Shown here: piece by piece, positions 44,412 to 53,850 of the stretch
Numbering within the stretch: position 1 is the stretch's first letter
How the letters are laid out: each line of letters opens with the position of its first letter
From: CBDCVN01 sp965223585
GTDB lineage: Bacteria; Deinococcota; Deinococci; Deinococcales; Trueperaceae
Direction: 5' to 3'
Length of the DNA stretch: 64,000 nucleotides
NCBI GenBank assembly: GCA_965223585.1
Contig: CBDCWW010000023.1
Location: 992,001-1,056,000, forward strand
Notes under the pieces: generated by a model
Database searches by the model: none
Told to the model about the DNA's origin: nothing
What the model saw: the letters and a program-made list of their open reading frames with translations, nothing else
Program-made: the position numbers and the translations under genes

Positions 44412-46334
44412 TTAAGCAATTTTTGCAAATAGGGGCTTACTTTCTTTTGCTGATTGCTGATTATAAAGGCCCTGTTTCATTAGATGCTTAGTTATTTCCT
44501 TTACTACCCACCCAGCACTAAGTGGCAAGCCATCTAAATGAGCCATTGAAACAAGTTTACTGGCTAAATCGGGCATTTCATTTTGTAAGATGCCATGCAT
44601 TTGTCCATCACGGTTAAGTTCAACAACAAACACTTGTTCATGATTTTCCACAAAGTCTTTAACCTCACCATTAATAGGTAAAGCCCTTAAAAGCAGAAAG
44701 TCAGTAGCTACACCTTCTTTTAAAAGTTTTGTTCTCGCTTCATTGATAGCAAATTTAGTGCTACCAAAAGCAATAATGCCTATTTTTGCTTCTTCTTGCT
44801 CTTCTAATATTGGCTTTGGTACAAGTTGGCGAGCTGTCTGAAATTTTTTCTTCAGGCGTAGCATGTTATCTTCCCAATCAGTAGGGGATTCACTGTATTT
44901 TGCGCTATCATCATGCCCTGTGCCTCGAGTAAAGTAGGCTGAATCAGGGTGACTATTACCGGGTAAGGTACGATAAGTAATACCATCACCATCTTCGTCA
45001 AAGTAGCGAGCAAATTTATTGTTTCTAGATTTAATCTTTTCAGCAGAAAGAACCTTACCACGATTGAGCGGTTTGTTTGGGGCTTTTAGTGGTCTACTCA
45101 TCCAGTGATTCATACCTAAATCAAGGTCAGAGAGTACTAGCACAAGAGTTTGCAATTGCTCGGCTAGGTCAAAGGCTTCTATGCCAAATTGAAAGCACTC
45201 TTCAAGGTCACTAGGAAAAAGAAGAATATGTTTACTATCACCATGGCCAAGATAGTAAGCAAATGTGACATCACACTGCCCAGTACGTGTAGGCAAGCCG
45301 GTTGAAGGTCCAACACGCTGAACATCCCAAATTACTGCAGGGATTTCTGCAAAGTAACTTAGACCTGCAAACTCAGACATTAAACTGATACCGGGGCCAC
45401 TAGTAGCAGTCATAGCTCTTGCTCCTGTCCAACCTGCACCTACCACCATGCCAACAGCAGCAATTTCATCTTCAGCTTGTACTATAGCATAGGTCTTCTG
45501 ACCTTTATCATTGTCTGGGCGGAATTTGGGTAAGTATGCAGAAAGGGCTTCTATAAGACTAGTTGAAGGTGTAATAGGATACCAAGAAGCAAAAGTTACA
45601 CCACCATAGATTGCACCCAAAGCAGCAGCTTGATTACCAGTCAACAAAATTTGGCCCTCGGTTTCATTCATGGGCTTAACATAGTAGGGGTCTGCCTTTT
45701 TGAAGTTTTCCTTAGACCAATCAAAAGCGAGCTTCGCTACATTGAAATTAGTTTCTACAGCTTTAGTTTTGCCCTTTAGATTATGATTAAGTGCTTCTTC
45801 TATAAATGATAAGGGGATTTTAAGAAGTTGTGCTAAGGCACCTACATAAACCATATTGGCAATATAGCTACGAAGCTTACCTTTCATACCAGATTCTTTA
45901 ATCAGTTTATTAACAGATAAGGGGTAGTAAGCATTGATAGAGGCATTAGTATCTTTTTCTAGGCTTGGTGGACTTTTACCTTTCCAATCACCATTATAGA
46001 TGCAAACATCGTTTGGTGAGAGGTTGTTTACATCTTCATCGAAAGTAGCAAAGTTAAAAGCTATTATTATATTAGCTTTCTCAGGTCTAGCCATAGCTAC
46101 ACTGTTTTCTTTGGCAACACGTATGTGATACCAAGTTGGCAAGCCTTGAATATTTGAAGGAAAAATATTTTTGCCGTGTACAGGAATACCCATTTTAAAA
46201 AGGGCGCGTAGAATAGTTAGATTAGCAGTTGTGCTACCTGTACCATTGGCAGTAGCAATCATAATTGAAAAATTGTTGATAATGGGAGGCTTTATAATTT
46301 CAGTTTGTGGCCATTCGCTTACCAGTGTAGCCAT
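44412..46334 (-). CDS. korA: 2-oxoacid:acceptor oxidoreductase, fused gamma-alpha subunit
   Basis: The 640-residue product joins a gamma domain (residues about 1-190, MIATANGTGSTTANLTILRA) to an alpha domain (from about 215: NQAAALGAIYGGVTFASWYPITPSTS and QAEDEIAAVGMVVGAGWTGA, then TATSGPGISLMSEF). This is the two-subunit KorAB type that oxidises a 2-oxoacid with CoA and reduces ferredoxin. GAGGAG precedes ATG 46334. korB follows after a gap containing a palindromic repeat. Confidence 0.95.
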   Translation of the reverse strand: MATLVSEWPQTEIIKPPIINNFSIMIATANGTGSTTANLTILRALFKMGIPVHGKNIFPSNIQGLPTWYHIRVAKENSVAMARPEKANIIIAFNFATFDEDVNNLSPNDVCIYNGDWKGKSPPSLEKDTNASINAYYPLSVNKLIKESGMKGKLRSYIANMVYVGALAQLLKIPLSFIEEALNHNLKGKTKAVETNFNVAKLAFDWSKENFKKADPYYVKPMNETEGQILLTGNQAAALGAIYGGVTFASWYPITPSTSLIEALSAYLPKFRPDNDKGQKTYAIVQAEDEIAAVGMVVGAGWTGARAMTATSGPGISLMSEFAGLSYFAEIPAVIWDVQRVGPSTGLPTRTGQCDVTFAYYLGHGDSKHILLFPSDLEECFQFGIEAFDLAEQLQTLVLVLSDLDLGMNHWMSRPLKAPNKPLNRGKVLSAEKIKSRNNKFARYFDEDGDGITYRTLPGNSHPDSAYFTRGTGHDDSAKYSESPTDWEDNMLRLKKKFQTARQLVPKPILEEQEEAKIGIIAFGSTKFAINEARTKLLKEGVATDFLLLRALPINGEVKDFVENHEQVFVVELNRDGQMHGILQNEMPDLASKLVSMAHLDGLPLSAGWVVKEITKHLMKQGLYNQQSAKESKPLFAKIA

Positions 46335-46629
46335 AATCTTAGCTCCTCAAATACTAAACCCCAAAGAGGTTTTTTTGATTTTTGAGTGGTTTACCCTTGA
46401 AAACTTTCTTAACATAAAACTAGGGTCAAGTCTTAAAAAAAATAAAAGGTTGGGCTGTCAAAAAGACAACTTGACTTACAGATTGTGTAAAATGATGCTC
46501 GATGCTTAATCAAATTACAATGTCCAAAATTGTATATATAGAATATGAGTGGATTTCTTCAAAAACATGAATGTGCCATAGTTATGATTTATTTTAACTG
46601 AAAACATGGCTTTCTATGTTCACTTGTAA

Positions 46630-48723
46630 TTAGAATGTCGAACAGTATTTTTTAATTCTATTTTTTAACCACTGTTTCAAAGAAGTATTTTGAGTGGCTT
46701 TCTTAAAATTATTAAATATAAAGAAGGTGGCTTTAACAAGTGGATCGGAAAGAGCAACAGACCCCTCTTTCCAAATAATACGATGTTCGCTTGTTATATG
46801 TTTGGCAAGTTTCCTGCTAAATGCAACCTTTACCCATAAAATAGCAAGCTTAAAAACACTGGCAAGATTAAGAGGTCTAGCCATATTAAAAACTGGGAAC
46901 TCGTTTTGATCCTGTCCTATGGTAATTTTAGCCAATGCTTTTGCTTCTTTATGTGTAGGGTGCTTCAATAATAAGAATGCAGGTTCTAAAGAAATGTTAA
47001 TAAGCTCTTGTAAGTTTTTATTACTTTCTAAAAGATTTGCCTTAGTAATTTCTTGTGAAAATCTAAGTATAGTTTCTTGAATTGTTTTTACGTAAAGCTC
47101 TCTATCAGGAAAGTCAATAATTTCACGTAGGCAAGGTATAAAACGCTCGTTCTCCTTTTTATAGCCAGATACACTGCCATGATCAGCTATAGTAAAAATA
47201 TTTTCTATCAAACTCATATTCTTAAATATTACTAAGTTTAGTTGGCTATTTGATTTCTCTAAAAGTTCGTAAAATAGAAACGCTTGATAGCCACCTGCCT
47301 CTTGTAAAGATAAGTGATCCTTATAAATACCAAAATAGTAACCCTGAATGTGATTTTGAGAAACAGATTGTAAGAGCCTTTTTACTGCAGCCTGTGTTTT
47401 CAGAGTCCAACCAATATCTACAAATGCCCAGTGAGCATCTTTACTAGCTAATCCCTCTTGTGAAAAGTAAGCAAGTACGCTTTCCCTTTGTGCTGAAGCC
47501 TTATTCTCTATAAGCTTAATAACTTTTGGATGCAGCAGCACCTTCCAAAAACGCTCAACATCATCAGTAGAGAACTCTTTTTTGAAATCTTCTTTTTCAA
47601 ACTTGTATAAGCTTAGTATATCCTGAACTTCTGAAGACTGAATATCAAGCCTCTTTAAACAGTTAATGACTGTTTTTGATTGATGTGGCAACATGACAAA
47701 ACCTAGTGTTTCTCTATTAAACTTGAATAAAGAAGGTAAGAACCATGCTTGCCTTGAACCATAAAGATAGTTCAGTTGAAGTGGTTTAAAGTTACTAGAA
47801 AGCTCCCTAGCAACTTTTAAAAATATTTGACCATCGCGGGATATGAAATATAGTTTTGATAGCCCTTCCTTGGTTGCATTTTGTAGTACCCAAGCAACAA
47901 AAGCCACTATAATTGGTGCAACTGCATTAGCAATAATGTTTGCTAAAGAAGCTTTATTATCTTCGCTAGAGTAAGACAAGCGAACAGCACGACTTATGCC
48001 AGCAATCTGTGAGCTAATCCAAGGTTCTTCAATGTTTGCATTAGCCATGGTTTGCTCATAGCGGTTTAGTAAAGAGCCTGTAAATAGCTTTGCTCTTATT
48101 CTTAATCGGCGTGGAGAAATATAATCTGCACGTATATTGTCCCCGATGTGATACAAATTGCGAGCAAGAATCTTTTCTTGCTTAAGGACATATCTAAACA
48201 AATTGCCTGATCGTTTTGTTAAACCAACTGTGTTAGAAACATATATAGGGTCATTTTTCTCTGCAAAGCCATGTTCAATAAGCATCTGTTGGATTATATT
48301 TGCAGGCAAGTACATATCGGAAATAAAGATAATCTTTTTGTCCTGCTGTCTAAATTTAAGTACTGCCTTTTTGATTTCTTCTATGGGACGCATTGAGGCT
48401 AGCTCGAGCTGCAACTCCGTTGCCATCATCTCTTTTGAATTGATGTTCCAAGACCCTAATTCATGAAAATGCTCATAAATCTGATTAAGGGTTATGTCTT
48501 CTTGGTTACTAAATTCTCGAGCACGTCTTTCAGCTTGAATTCGGAGATTTACAAGTTCACTAATTGCTTCTTTAGTTTTATTTTCTGCTTTTAGTATTTT
48601 TATAGCTAGGAAATAAAAGAGGGTTTCTGGCTGAGCATAGATTCTAGTTAAGCAAGTATCAAAAACATCAAATGAAACAACTTTTACTATTTTTTTAAGG
48701 TTGGCATTTACAATTCTAGACAT
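46630..48723 (-). CDS. Large HAD-like protein of the polysaccharide locus
   Basis: The 697-residue protein starts with a HAD phosphatase-like domain: motif I SFDVFDTCLTR, motif II IIFISDMYLPA, and motif III/IV HIGDNIRADYISPRR. After about residue 230 comes a long region with LYFISRDGQIFLKVA and AFVDIGWTLKTQAAVKRLL, typical of large HAD-type proteins found in capsule and glycan clusters. No transmembrane helix is obvious. Its role in glycan assembly is inferred from context; the phosphatase substrate is unknown. It closes the minus-strand operon. Confidence 0.8.
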   Translation of the reverse strand: MSRIVNANLKKIVKVVSFDVFDTCLTRIYAQPETLFYFLAIKILKAENKTKEAISELVNLRIQAERRAREFSNQEDITLNQIYEHFHELGSWNINSKEMMATELQLELASMRPIEEIKKAVLKFRQQDKKIIFISDMYLPANIIQQMLIEHGFAEKNDPIYVSNTVGLTKRSGNLFRYVLKQEKILARNLYHIGDNIRADYISPRRLRIRAKLFTGSLLNRYEQTMANANIEEPWISSQIAGISRAVRLSYSSEDNKASLANIIANAVAPIIVAFVAWVLQNATKEGLSKLYFISRDGQIFLKVARELSSNFKPLQLNYLYGSRQAWFLPSLFKFNRETLGFVMLPHQSKTVINCLKRLDIQSSEVQDILSLYKFEKEDFKKEFSTDDVERFWKVLLHPKVIKLIENKASAQRESVLAYFSQEGLASKDAHWAFVDIGWTLKTQAAVKRLLQSVSQNHIQGYYFGIYKDHLSLQEAGGYQAFLFYELLEKSNSQLNLVIFKNMSLIENIFTIADHGSVSGYKKENERFIPCLREIIDFPDRELYVKTIQETILRFSQEITKANLLESNKNLQELINISLEPAFLLLKHPTHKEAKALAKITIGQDQNEFPVFNMARPLNLASVFKLAILWVKVAFSRKLAKHITSEHRIIWKEGSVALSDPLVKATFFIFNNFKKATQNTSLKQWLKNRIKKYCSTF

Positions 48724-48730
48724 ATAAAAG

Positions 48731-49588
48731 CTAGCGCAAATGTTTAGGGAATATGTTTTTTAGTTTTGGCTTACCCACCAAGAAACGATAAATATTGACA
48801 ATATGCATAGTTGTGTGATGACCAAAAAGTAGCATAAGATACTTGCGTACTAAAACTTTAAACAGCCTGAACTGTTTATAGAAGGAGTTCTTTAGAATGC
48901 CATGCTTAGATAGTATTGCTATTTCTTCTTTTAAGCGATTTGATTCTTGAAGGGGTTGGTATGAAATTCCTTCGTTACCCATAACAGCAACTATTACGTT
49001 TGGTACAAACAAAGCCCCTTGAGTTTTCAAGACTCGAATTAAGAACTCATAATCTCCACTTATGCGAAAAGCTTCATCAAAATCGCCATATCTTATGAAC
49101 AATTCTTGATGATGAAAAGTTCCTTGATGAGGTATATTCATAGAATTAAAAAATTCTTTTTTAATTATTTCCCAAGATTCACCAAGCTGTCTAATAATCT
49201 CACCATCAGATGCAACAACATTTACCCCACCATAGATGACTTTGAAATTCGTTCCGTGGGTTTGTAAGCTCTTTGCAATCGTAGCTAAAACATCCTTTTG
49301 ATATAAATAGTCGTCAGCTCCTATAAAGTATACCCAATCACCTGTAACTTTTTTTAGAGCCTTATTCCAAGCATAGTAAATACCGTCATCAGGTTCAGAC
49401 TTCCAGAAGGTAATAATGTCTTCATTTGCCTTAAGAATTTCCAAGGTGTTATCAGTAGAGCTGCCATCAAAAATGATAAGCTCCCAGTTTTTGTAGGTTT
49501 GTTTAGCAATGCTATCAAGGCAACGCTGCAAAGTTCGCCCAGCATTTAGTACTGAAATAATGATAGAAATTTTAGGGCCTTCAGTCAT
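48731..49588 (-). CDS. Family 2 glycosyltransferase
   Basis: I chose ATG 49588 with GAGAGG upstream; an in-frame TTG at 49606 overlaps the fcl stop. The 285-residue GT-A enzyme begins KISIIISVLNAGRTLQRCLD, has the nucleotide-binding FDGSSTDNTLEIL and the metal-binding VYFIGADDYLYQKDV. It transfers one sugar during assembly of the surface glycan; donor and acceptor cannot be read from sequence. It follows gmd-fcl, so GDP-fucose is a reasonable but unproven donor. Confidence 0.9.
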   Translation of the reverse strand: MTEGPKISIIISVLNAGRTLQRCLDSIAKQTYKNWELIIFDGSSTDNTLEILKANEDIITFWKSEPDDGIYYAWNKALKKVTGDWVYFIGADDYLYQKDVLATIAKSLQTHGTNFKVIYGGVNVVASDGEIIRQLGESWEIIKKEFFNSMNIPHQGTFHHQELFIRYGDFDEAFRISGDYEFLIRVLKTQGALFVPNVIVAVMGNEGISYQPLQESNRLKEEIAILSKHGILKNSFYKQFRLFKVLVRKYLMLLFGHHTTMHIVNIYRFLVGKPKLKNIFPKHLR

Positions 49589-49602
49589 AACATTCCTCTC
49601 CC

Positions 49603-50553
49603 TCAAAGAGATTCTCGCACTTGCTTGTAAGTACTCTCAATTCCTTTTTGAAGGTCTATACTTGGTTGCCATCCCAAATTATACAAGCGACTTACCTCTA
49701 GAACTTTCCTTGGTGTACCATCAGGTTTGGAAAGGTCGTGAACAACCTTACCTTGAAATCCAGTAATCTCTTTTATTAGCCCAGCTAAGTTTGCGATGCT
49801 AATGTCTTTGCCGGTACCAACATTAATAGGACCAGAATCATTAAAGTTTTGCATTAGGAAAAAGCAAGCATTAGCCAAATCATCTGCATGTAAAAACTCT
49901 CGTTTAGGTTTACCTGTGCCCCATATGACAACTTCTGAAGCGTTATTTTGCTTAGCTTCGTGAAATTTCCTAAGCAGTGCTGCTAGTACATGGCTAGTTT
50001 CTAGATCATAATTGTCATTTGGTCCATAAAGATTAGTGGGCATAGCTGAGATAAAATTACAATCATATTGCTTTCGATAACTATCACAAAGTTCGATAGC
50101 GGTGATTTTTGCAATAGCATAAGCGCGATTAGTGGGTTCAAGAGAGTCTGTAAGTAGGTATTCTTCTTTAAGCGGTTGAGGAGCATGTTTAGGATAGATA
50201 CAGCTGCTCCCTAAATTGAGTAGTTTCTTAACCCCGTGTTTATAAGAGGCATGAACAACATTAGCAGCAATTAATAAGTTGTCGTAAAGAAAATTAGCTG
50301 GGTAAGTGCTATTAGCAAGAATACCACCAACCTTAGCAGCAGCTAGAAATACATATTCTGGTTGCTCTGCTGCAAAAAAGTCCTCAGTAGCCTGCTGATT
50401 TCTTAAGTCTAATTCTTTAGAAGCTCTAGTAATAAGGTTGCTATAACCTTTAACTTGCAATTTCCGAACAATTGCTGAGCCAGCTAAACCCCTATGACCT
50501 GCTACATAAATTTTAGCTTTCTTATCTTGCATCTCAATTTGGGAATCAACCAC
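49603..50553 (-). CDS. fcl: GDP-L-fucose synthase
   Basis: This epimerase/reductase converts GDP-4-keto-6-deoxymannose to GDP-L-fucose. The 316-residue SDR shows the NADP motif AGHRGLAGSAIVRKL, the conserved SSCIYPKHAPQPLKEEYLL segment, the YAIAKITAIELCD Tyr-x3-Lys pair, and MPTNLYGPNDNYD. ATG 50553 overlaps the gmd stop by 8 bp, so the pathway pair is translationally coupled. Confidence 0.96.
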   Translation of the reverse strand: MVDSQIEMQDKKAKIYVAGHRGLAGSAIVRKLQVKGYSNLITRASKELDLRNQQATEDFFAAEQPEYVFLAAAKVGGILANSTYPANFLYDNLLIAANVVHASYKHGVKKLLNLGSSCIYPKHAPQPLKEEYLLTDSLEPTNRAYAIAKITAIELCDSYRKQYDCNFISAMPTNLYGPNDNYDLETSHVLAALLRKFHEAKQNNASEVVIWGTGKPKREFLHADDLANACFFLMQNFNDSGPINVGTGKDISIANLAGLIKEITGFQGKVVHDLSKPDGTPRKVLEVSRLYNLGWQPSIDLQKGIESTYKQVRESL

Positions 50554-51592
50554 TAGCGATACCTCGCAGGGTTACCACATGCCCTGCTTCTTTAAGTGTT
50601 TTTTCTTGCTTTGCAAGTTCCATATCGTGTTCAACCATACGCATAACAAGTTGATCAAAGCTTATTTTAGGTTGCCAAACCAGCTTACTAACAGCTTTGC
50701 TAGGATCACCTTGTAGAAAATTTACCTCGGTAGGGCGAAAGTACCTTGGATCAACCTCAACATATTCTTGCCAGTTAAGGCCTAAATATTCAAATACTTT
50801 CTCTACAAATTCACGTACTGAGTAAGCTTTCCCTGTGGCAATTACAAAGTCGTCAGGTTCATCTTGCTGCAGAATTAGCCACATGGCTTCTACATAGTCC
50901 TTAGCATGGCCCCAATCACGTTTAGCATCCAAATTCCCCAAAAATAGCTTATCCTGAAGGCCTAGTTTAATGCGGGTGGCAGCCCTAGTTATTTTTCTAG
51001 TAACAAAAGTTTCCCCTCGACGTTCAGATTCATGGTTGAACAAAATGCCATTACAAGCAAAAAGATTATAAGCCTCTCGGTGATTTACCGTTTGCCAATA
51101 GGCGTATACTTTGGCTGCAGCGTAGGGAGAACGTGGATAAAAAGGAGTTTGCTCAGATTGGGGAGGAGGTGAAGCTCCAAACATTTCTGAAGTGCCTGCC
51201 TGATAAAAACGAACATTATGACCTGTACGGGCACAATAATCTTTTACGGCTTCTAATACTCTTAGTGTACCTAAGGCGTCGATATTAGCAGTGTATTCAG
51301 GTTGTTTGAAAGAAACAGCCACATGTGATTGTGCTGCTAAGTTATAGATTTCATCAGGTTTAATTTCTTCTAAAATATGGTGTAAATTGGAACCGCTTGA
51401 TAAGTCACCATAGTGTAGGAATACTCGAGCCTCAGGTTTATGGGGATCTACATATAGGTGATCTATGCGATCTGTGTTAAAAGTTGAGGAGCGGCGGATT
51501 ATCCCGTGAACTTCGTAGTCTTTGCCTAGTAGAAATTCTGTTAGATATGAGCCATCTTGTCCGGTAATTCCAGTGATAAGTGCCTTTTTCAT
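50546..51592 (-). CDS. gmd: GDP-mannose 4,6-dehydratase
   Basis: This enzyme makes GDP-4-keto-6-deoxymannose, the precursor of GDP-fucose and related deoxysugars. The 348-residue product has ITGITGQDGSYLTEFLL, VHGIIRRSSTFNTDRID, YQAGTSEMFG, the YPRSPYAAAKVYAYW catalytic Tyr/Lys, and FNHESERRGETFVTRKI. It overlaps fcl by 8 bp downstream and the decayed reading frame upstream by 4 bp. Confidence 0.97.
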   Translation of the reverse strand: MKKALITGITGQDGSYLTEFLLGKDYEVHGIIRRSSTFNTDRIDHLYVDPHKPEARVFLHYGDLSSGSNLHHILEEIKPDEIYNLAAQSHVAVSFKQPEYTANIDALGTLRVLEAVKDYCARTGHNVRFYQAGTSEMFGASPPPQSEQTPFYPRSPYAAAKVYAYWQTVNHREAYNLFACNGILFNHESERRGETFVTRKITRAATRIKLGLQDKLFLGNLDAKRDWGHAKDYVEAMWLILQQDEPDDFVIATGKAYSVREFVEKVFEYLGLNWQEYVEVDPRYFRPTEVNFLQGDPSKAVSKLVWQPKISFDQLVMRMVEHDMELAKQEKTLKEAGHVVTLRGIASG

Positions 51593-51912
51593 AAAGAGTT
51601 TTTTTCCTTGCTATGTTGTAAGAGCTTCTTCAAAAAAAATTTTAGGAAATGATTAATAGAATTACTGTCCTGCATAACCTTTCGCTCGGCTAGTTTTCTT
51701 TTGAATTTCTCGACACAGTAATTATAAATCAGGTAGTCAAGATCATTATTCCTTTTGAATTGGTCTACTAACTCCTGTGGCAACTCCTCACAAAATTTAT
51801 TTTTGAAACCCTTCTGCGTTCTGTTCATCCATGGTAATGACTTATAACGCTTACCCTTTATAGCAGCCAAAATATCTATGCTCGTTTGACCATTTTTGAA
51901 TAGGTTTGACAT
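51589..51912 (-). pseudogene. Chimeric relic: glycosyltransferase start joined to sulfotransferase-like tail
   Basis: The 107-residue frame begins MSNLFK, which equals an internal stretch of the glycosyltransferase at 60392-61654. Its upstream DNA (to 51981) still encodes a degraded copy of that gene's first codons (SFPRVLIISPVPFKQ, then a stop where the intact gene has AAA). The rest (LPQELVDQFKRNNDLDYLIYNY and VEKFKRKLAE) resembles the C-terminal tail of sulfotransferase family 2 proteins. I read it as a recombination scar joining two truncated genes, probably not functional. Its end overlaps gmd by 4 bp. Confidence 0.65.
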
Positions 51913-52040
51913 GGTGACACCACTGCCAGCTTATTGTTTAAATGGAACAGGCGAAATAATTAATACTCTAGGGAAAGACATTACTAACTCTACTTAAATT
52001 CTACTAGATAATTTTATTGTTTGAGTGATTTATTATAAAT
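51895..52040. repeat. Duplicated segment, copy 1 (partner at 61575-61710)
   Basis: About 145 bp align by eye at roughly 80-85% with the 5' end and upstream spacer of the glycosyltransferase at 60392-61654, up to the shared GAGTGATTTATTATAAA. This copy carries a nonsense codon and is degraded. Confidence 0.8.
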
Positions 52041-52144
52041 CTACTAACCTTATTCTATAAGCATAGTCTCGCACTGCCTTATATTTCTTTTGGTTATTTT
52101 AGCCTATTGACAAGAGGAAGTTTCGTCTATGTTCGACTTGATTC

Positions 52145-52867
52145 CTATTTTGGTAAATTGTAACTAAATTTTTCGAGCTCCCACACATATAGCTTCCGGA
52201 CAATCTCCTCAGTCTCAGAATCGTAATAGTCTTGAATTGCTATTCTATGATTTCTTATTCCTTTCTTGAATTCGGGAATGCGTGAAGGCTCAAAGGGAAT
52301 GGAAAGCTGTTTGCATACATGCTTCATGCCTTCATACAAATCCTCAAAACGGATAAAGTAATCAACACACTCTTCCCCATCAATCAAATATTTGTCTTGA
52401 TCAATGATTGCCCCTCCTTTCCGAACCCAAGATCTAAAGCGTTCAATTTCCGTTTTTCCTTCTACTCGGTCGATTGGGTTTCCTTTGCCTAACATTCGCT
52501 TAGCATAAGCATTTAATCGTTGAGTGTAATTGTAGTTCTGTTTTCCTTTTTCAAGCATGAAAAATCCAGAAATCATTTTGTCGAATGGGTTTCTAACTAT
52601 TGTGAATTTAAAATAATTATCCCAGACACTTTGACCTATTAGGTCACGTATTCTTTTAGCTGGCATGTGATTATACCATGTTGAGTTCCTTCTATTGGGT
52701 CCTCGATATCCTATAATGCCAGCTTGTGAAACACACTCGTCACAAGCATGAGATCCCTGCCACTCTCCGTCAGGCATACAATATTGCTCGAAGTAAGATT
52801 CAATGGAAGTCCCTGCTGTTTTTGCAGTTTTAGTAAAAATGAAGTGTTTTCTATGGCTAATGAGCAT
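52145..52867 (-). CDS. Sulfotransferase family 2-like protein
   Basis: The 240-residue protein shows the PAPS 5'-phosphosulfate loop (FIFTKTAKTAGTSIESYF) and the 3'-phosphate motif (FTIVRNPFDKMISGFFM), as in carbohydrate sulfotransferases. Placed among glycosyltransferases, it probably sulfates the surface glycan. No PAPS synthesis genes are in this window. The gene is separated from neighbours by about 60-230 bp and may be an insertion in the locus. Confidence 0.85.
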   Translation of the reverse strand: MLISHRKHFIFTKTAKTAGTSIESYFEQYCMPDGEWQGSHACDECVSQAGIIGYRGPNRRNSTWYNHMPAKRIRDLIGQSVWDNYFKFTIVRNPFDKMISGFFMLEKGKQNYNYTQRLNAYAKRMLGKGNPIDRVEGKTEIERFRSWVRKGGAIIDQDKYLIDGEECVDYFIRFEDLYEGMKHVCKQLSIPFEPSRIPEFKKGIRNHRIAIQDYYDSETEEIVRKLYVWELEKFSYNLPK

Positions 52868-52931
52868 AGGTTTGCCTCCTAAAATTTATTTTGCCGGATG
52901 GCAATAGGCTCAAGGTTATCTTTTACAATAA

Positions 52932-53846
52932 TTAAAAGTGGTATGTTTTAGTCTCCCATTTAGCTTGTGGTGATTCTGGGTGAGTCCTTATAATTTTTTT
53001 TCCCTGATACCCGAAAGTGTTTGATAATAGCTTTCCAATAACCGGTAATTTGAATAATTTTAATTTTCTTAATATTATAGGTAACTTCTGGCGATAATTC
53101 CTAGACCGCCAACCAGAAGCATTTCGGAAAATAGTTAATGAAGTGTTTGCTTCTTGAACATACTTAGCAATTGATTTGCTCCTTTGGTTACACTGAAGTC
53201 GGAAACCAGCAAGTGGACAATTTACGCCATATAGTTCAGCATATTTAAAGAACCTTGCCCAAAGGTCGAAATCAGAAGCAAGGCTATATTTTGTAGATAT
53301 CTGTCCACTAGCCATTTCCCATAATGAACGTCTCCAAAAAGTTGACTCTTGTTGAATCCAATCTAACTTGCCACTCTCATTACCAAAATACAACTTGTCT
53401 AAAAATGCTTCCTTAGAAAAACCGAGGGCTATTTTTGTGTCTGTGAGATAGCCACACCAATCCCAGTAACAAGGATAAAGTGTTGAAATCCACTTAACTT
53501 TTGGTAGGTCAGTCATAATGCTAGCAACAGTTTTTAAGGTCCAAGGGAAGTGCATATCATCACTATTTAGCCAAGCCATTATTTCACCAGTAGAGAGAGT
53601 AAAGCCCTTATTGATAGCATGGTATTGCCCTTCATCTGGTTCACTACACCAATACATAAGGGAGTTTTCATATTTTTTTATGACTTCAACACTGTTGTCT
53701 GTTGAACCACCATCAATTATTATGTACTCGAGATTAGGGTAATTTTGAGAAAGAACACTAAGTATTGTCTCTTCAAGAAAGTGGCCTTGATTATAAGAAG
53801 GTGTTACAATTGAAATCCTAGGCAAATTCGCTTTTACTTTACCCAT
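52932..53846 (-). CDS. Family 2 glycosyltransferase
   Basis: The 304-residue GT-A enzyme has RISIVTPSYNQGHFLEETIL, YIIIDGGSTDNSVEVIKKYE and IMAWLNSDDMHFPWTL with the DD metal ligands, followed by a basic C-terminus. The specificity is unknown. It lies five bases upstream of the next gene in the operon direction, in a tight run with the DUF115-like gene and the SDR gene. Confidence 0.92.
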   Translation of the reverse strand: MGKVKANLPRISIVTPSYNQGHFLEETILSVLSQNYPNLEYIIIDGGSTDNSVEVIKKYENSLMYWCSEPDEGQYHAINKGFTLSTGEIMAWLNSDDMHFPWTLKTVASIMTDLPKVKWISTLYPCYWDWCGYLTDTKIALGFSKEAFLDKLYFGNESGKLDWIQQESTFWRRSLWEMASGQISTKYSLASDFDLWARFFKYAELYGVNCPLAGFRLQCNQRSKSIAKYVQEANTSLTIFRNASGWRSRNYRQKLPIILRKLKLFKLPVIGKLLSNTFGYQGKKIIRTHPESPQAKWETKTYHF

Positions 53847-53850
53847 AAAA

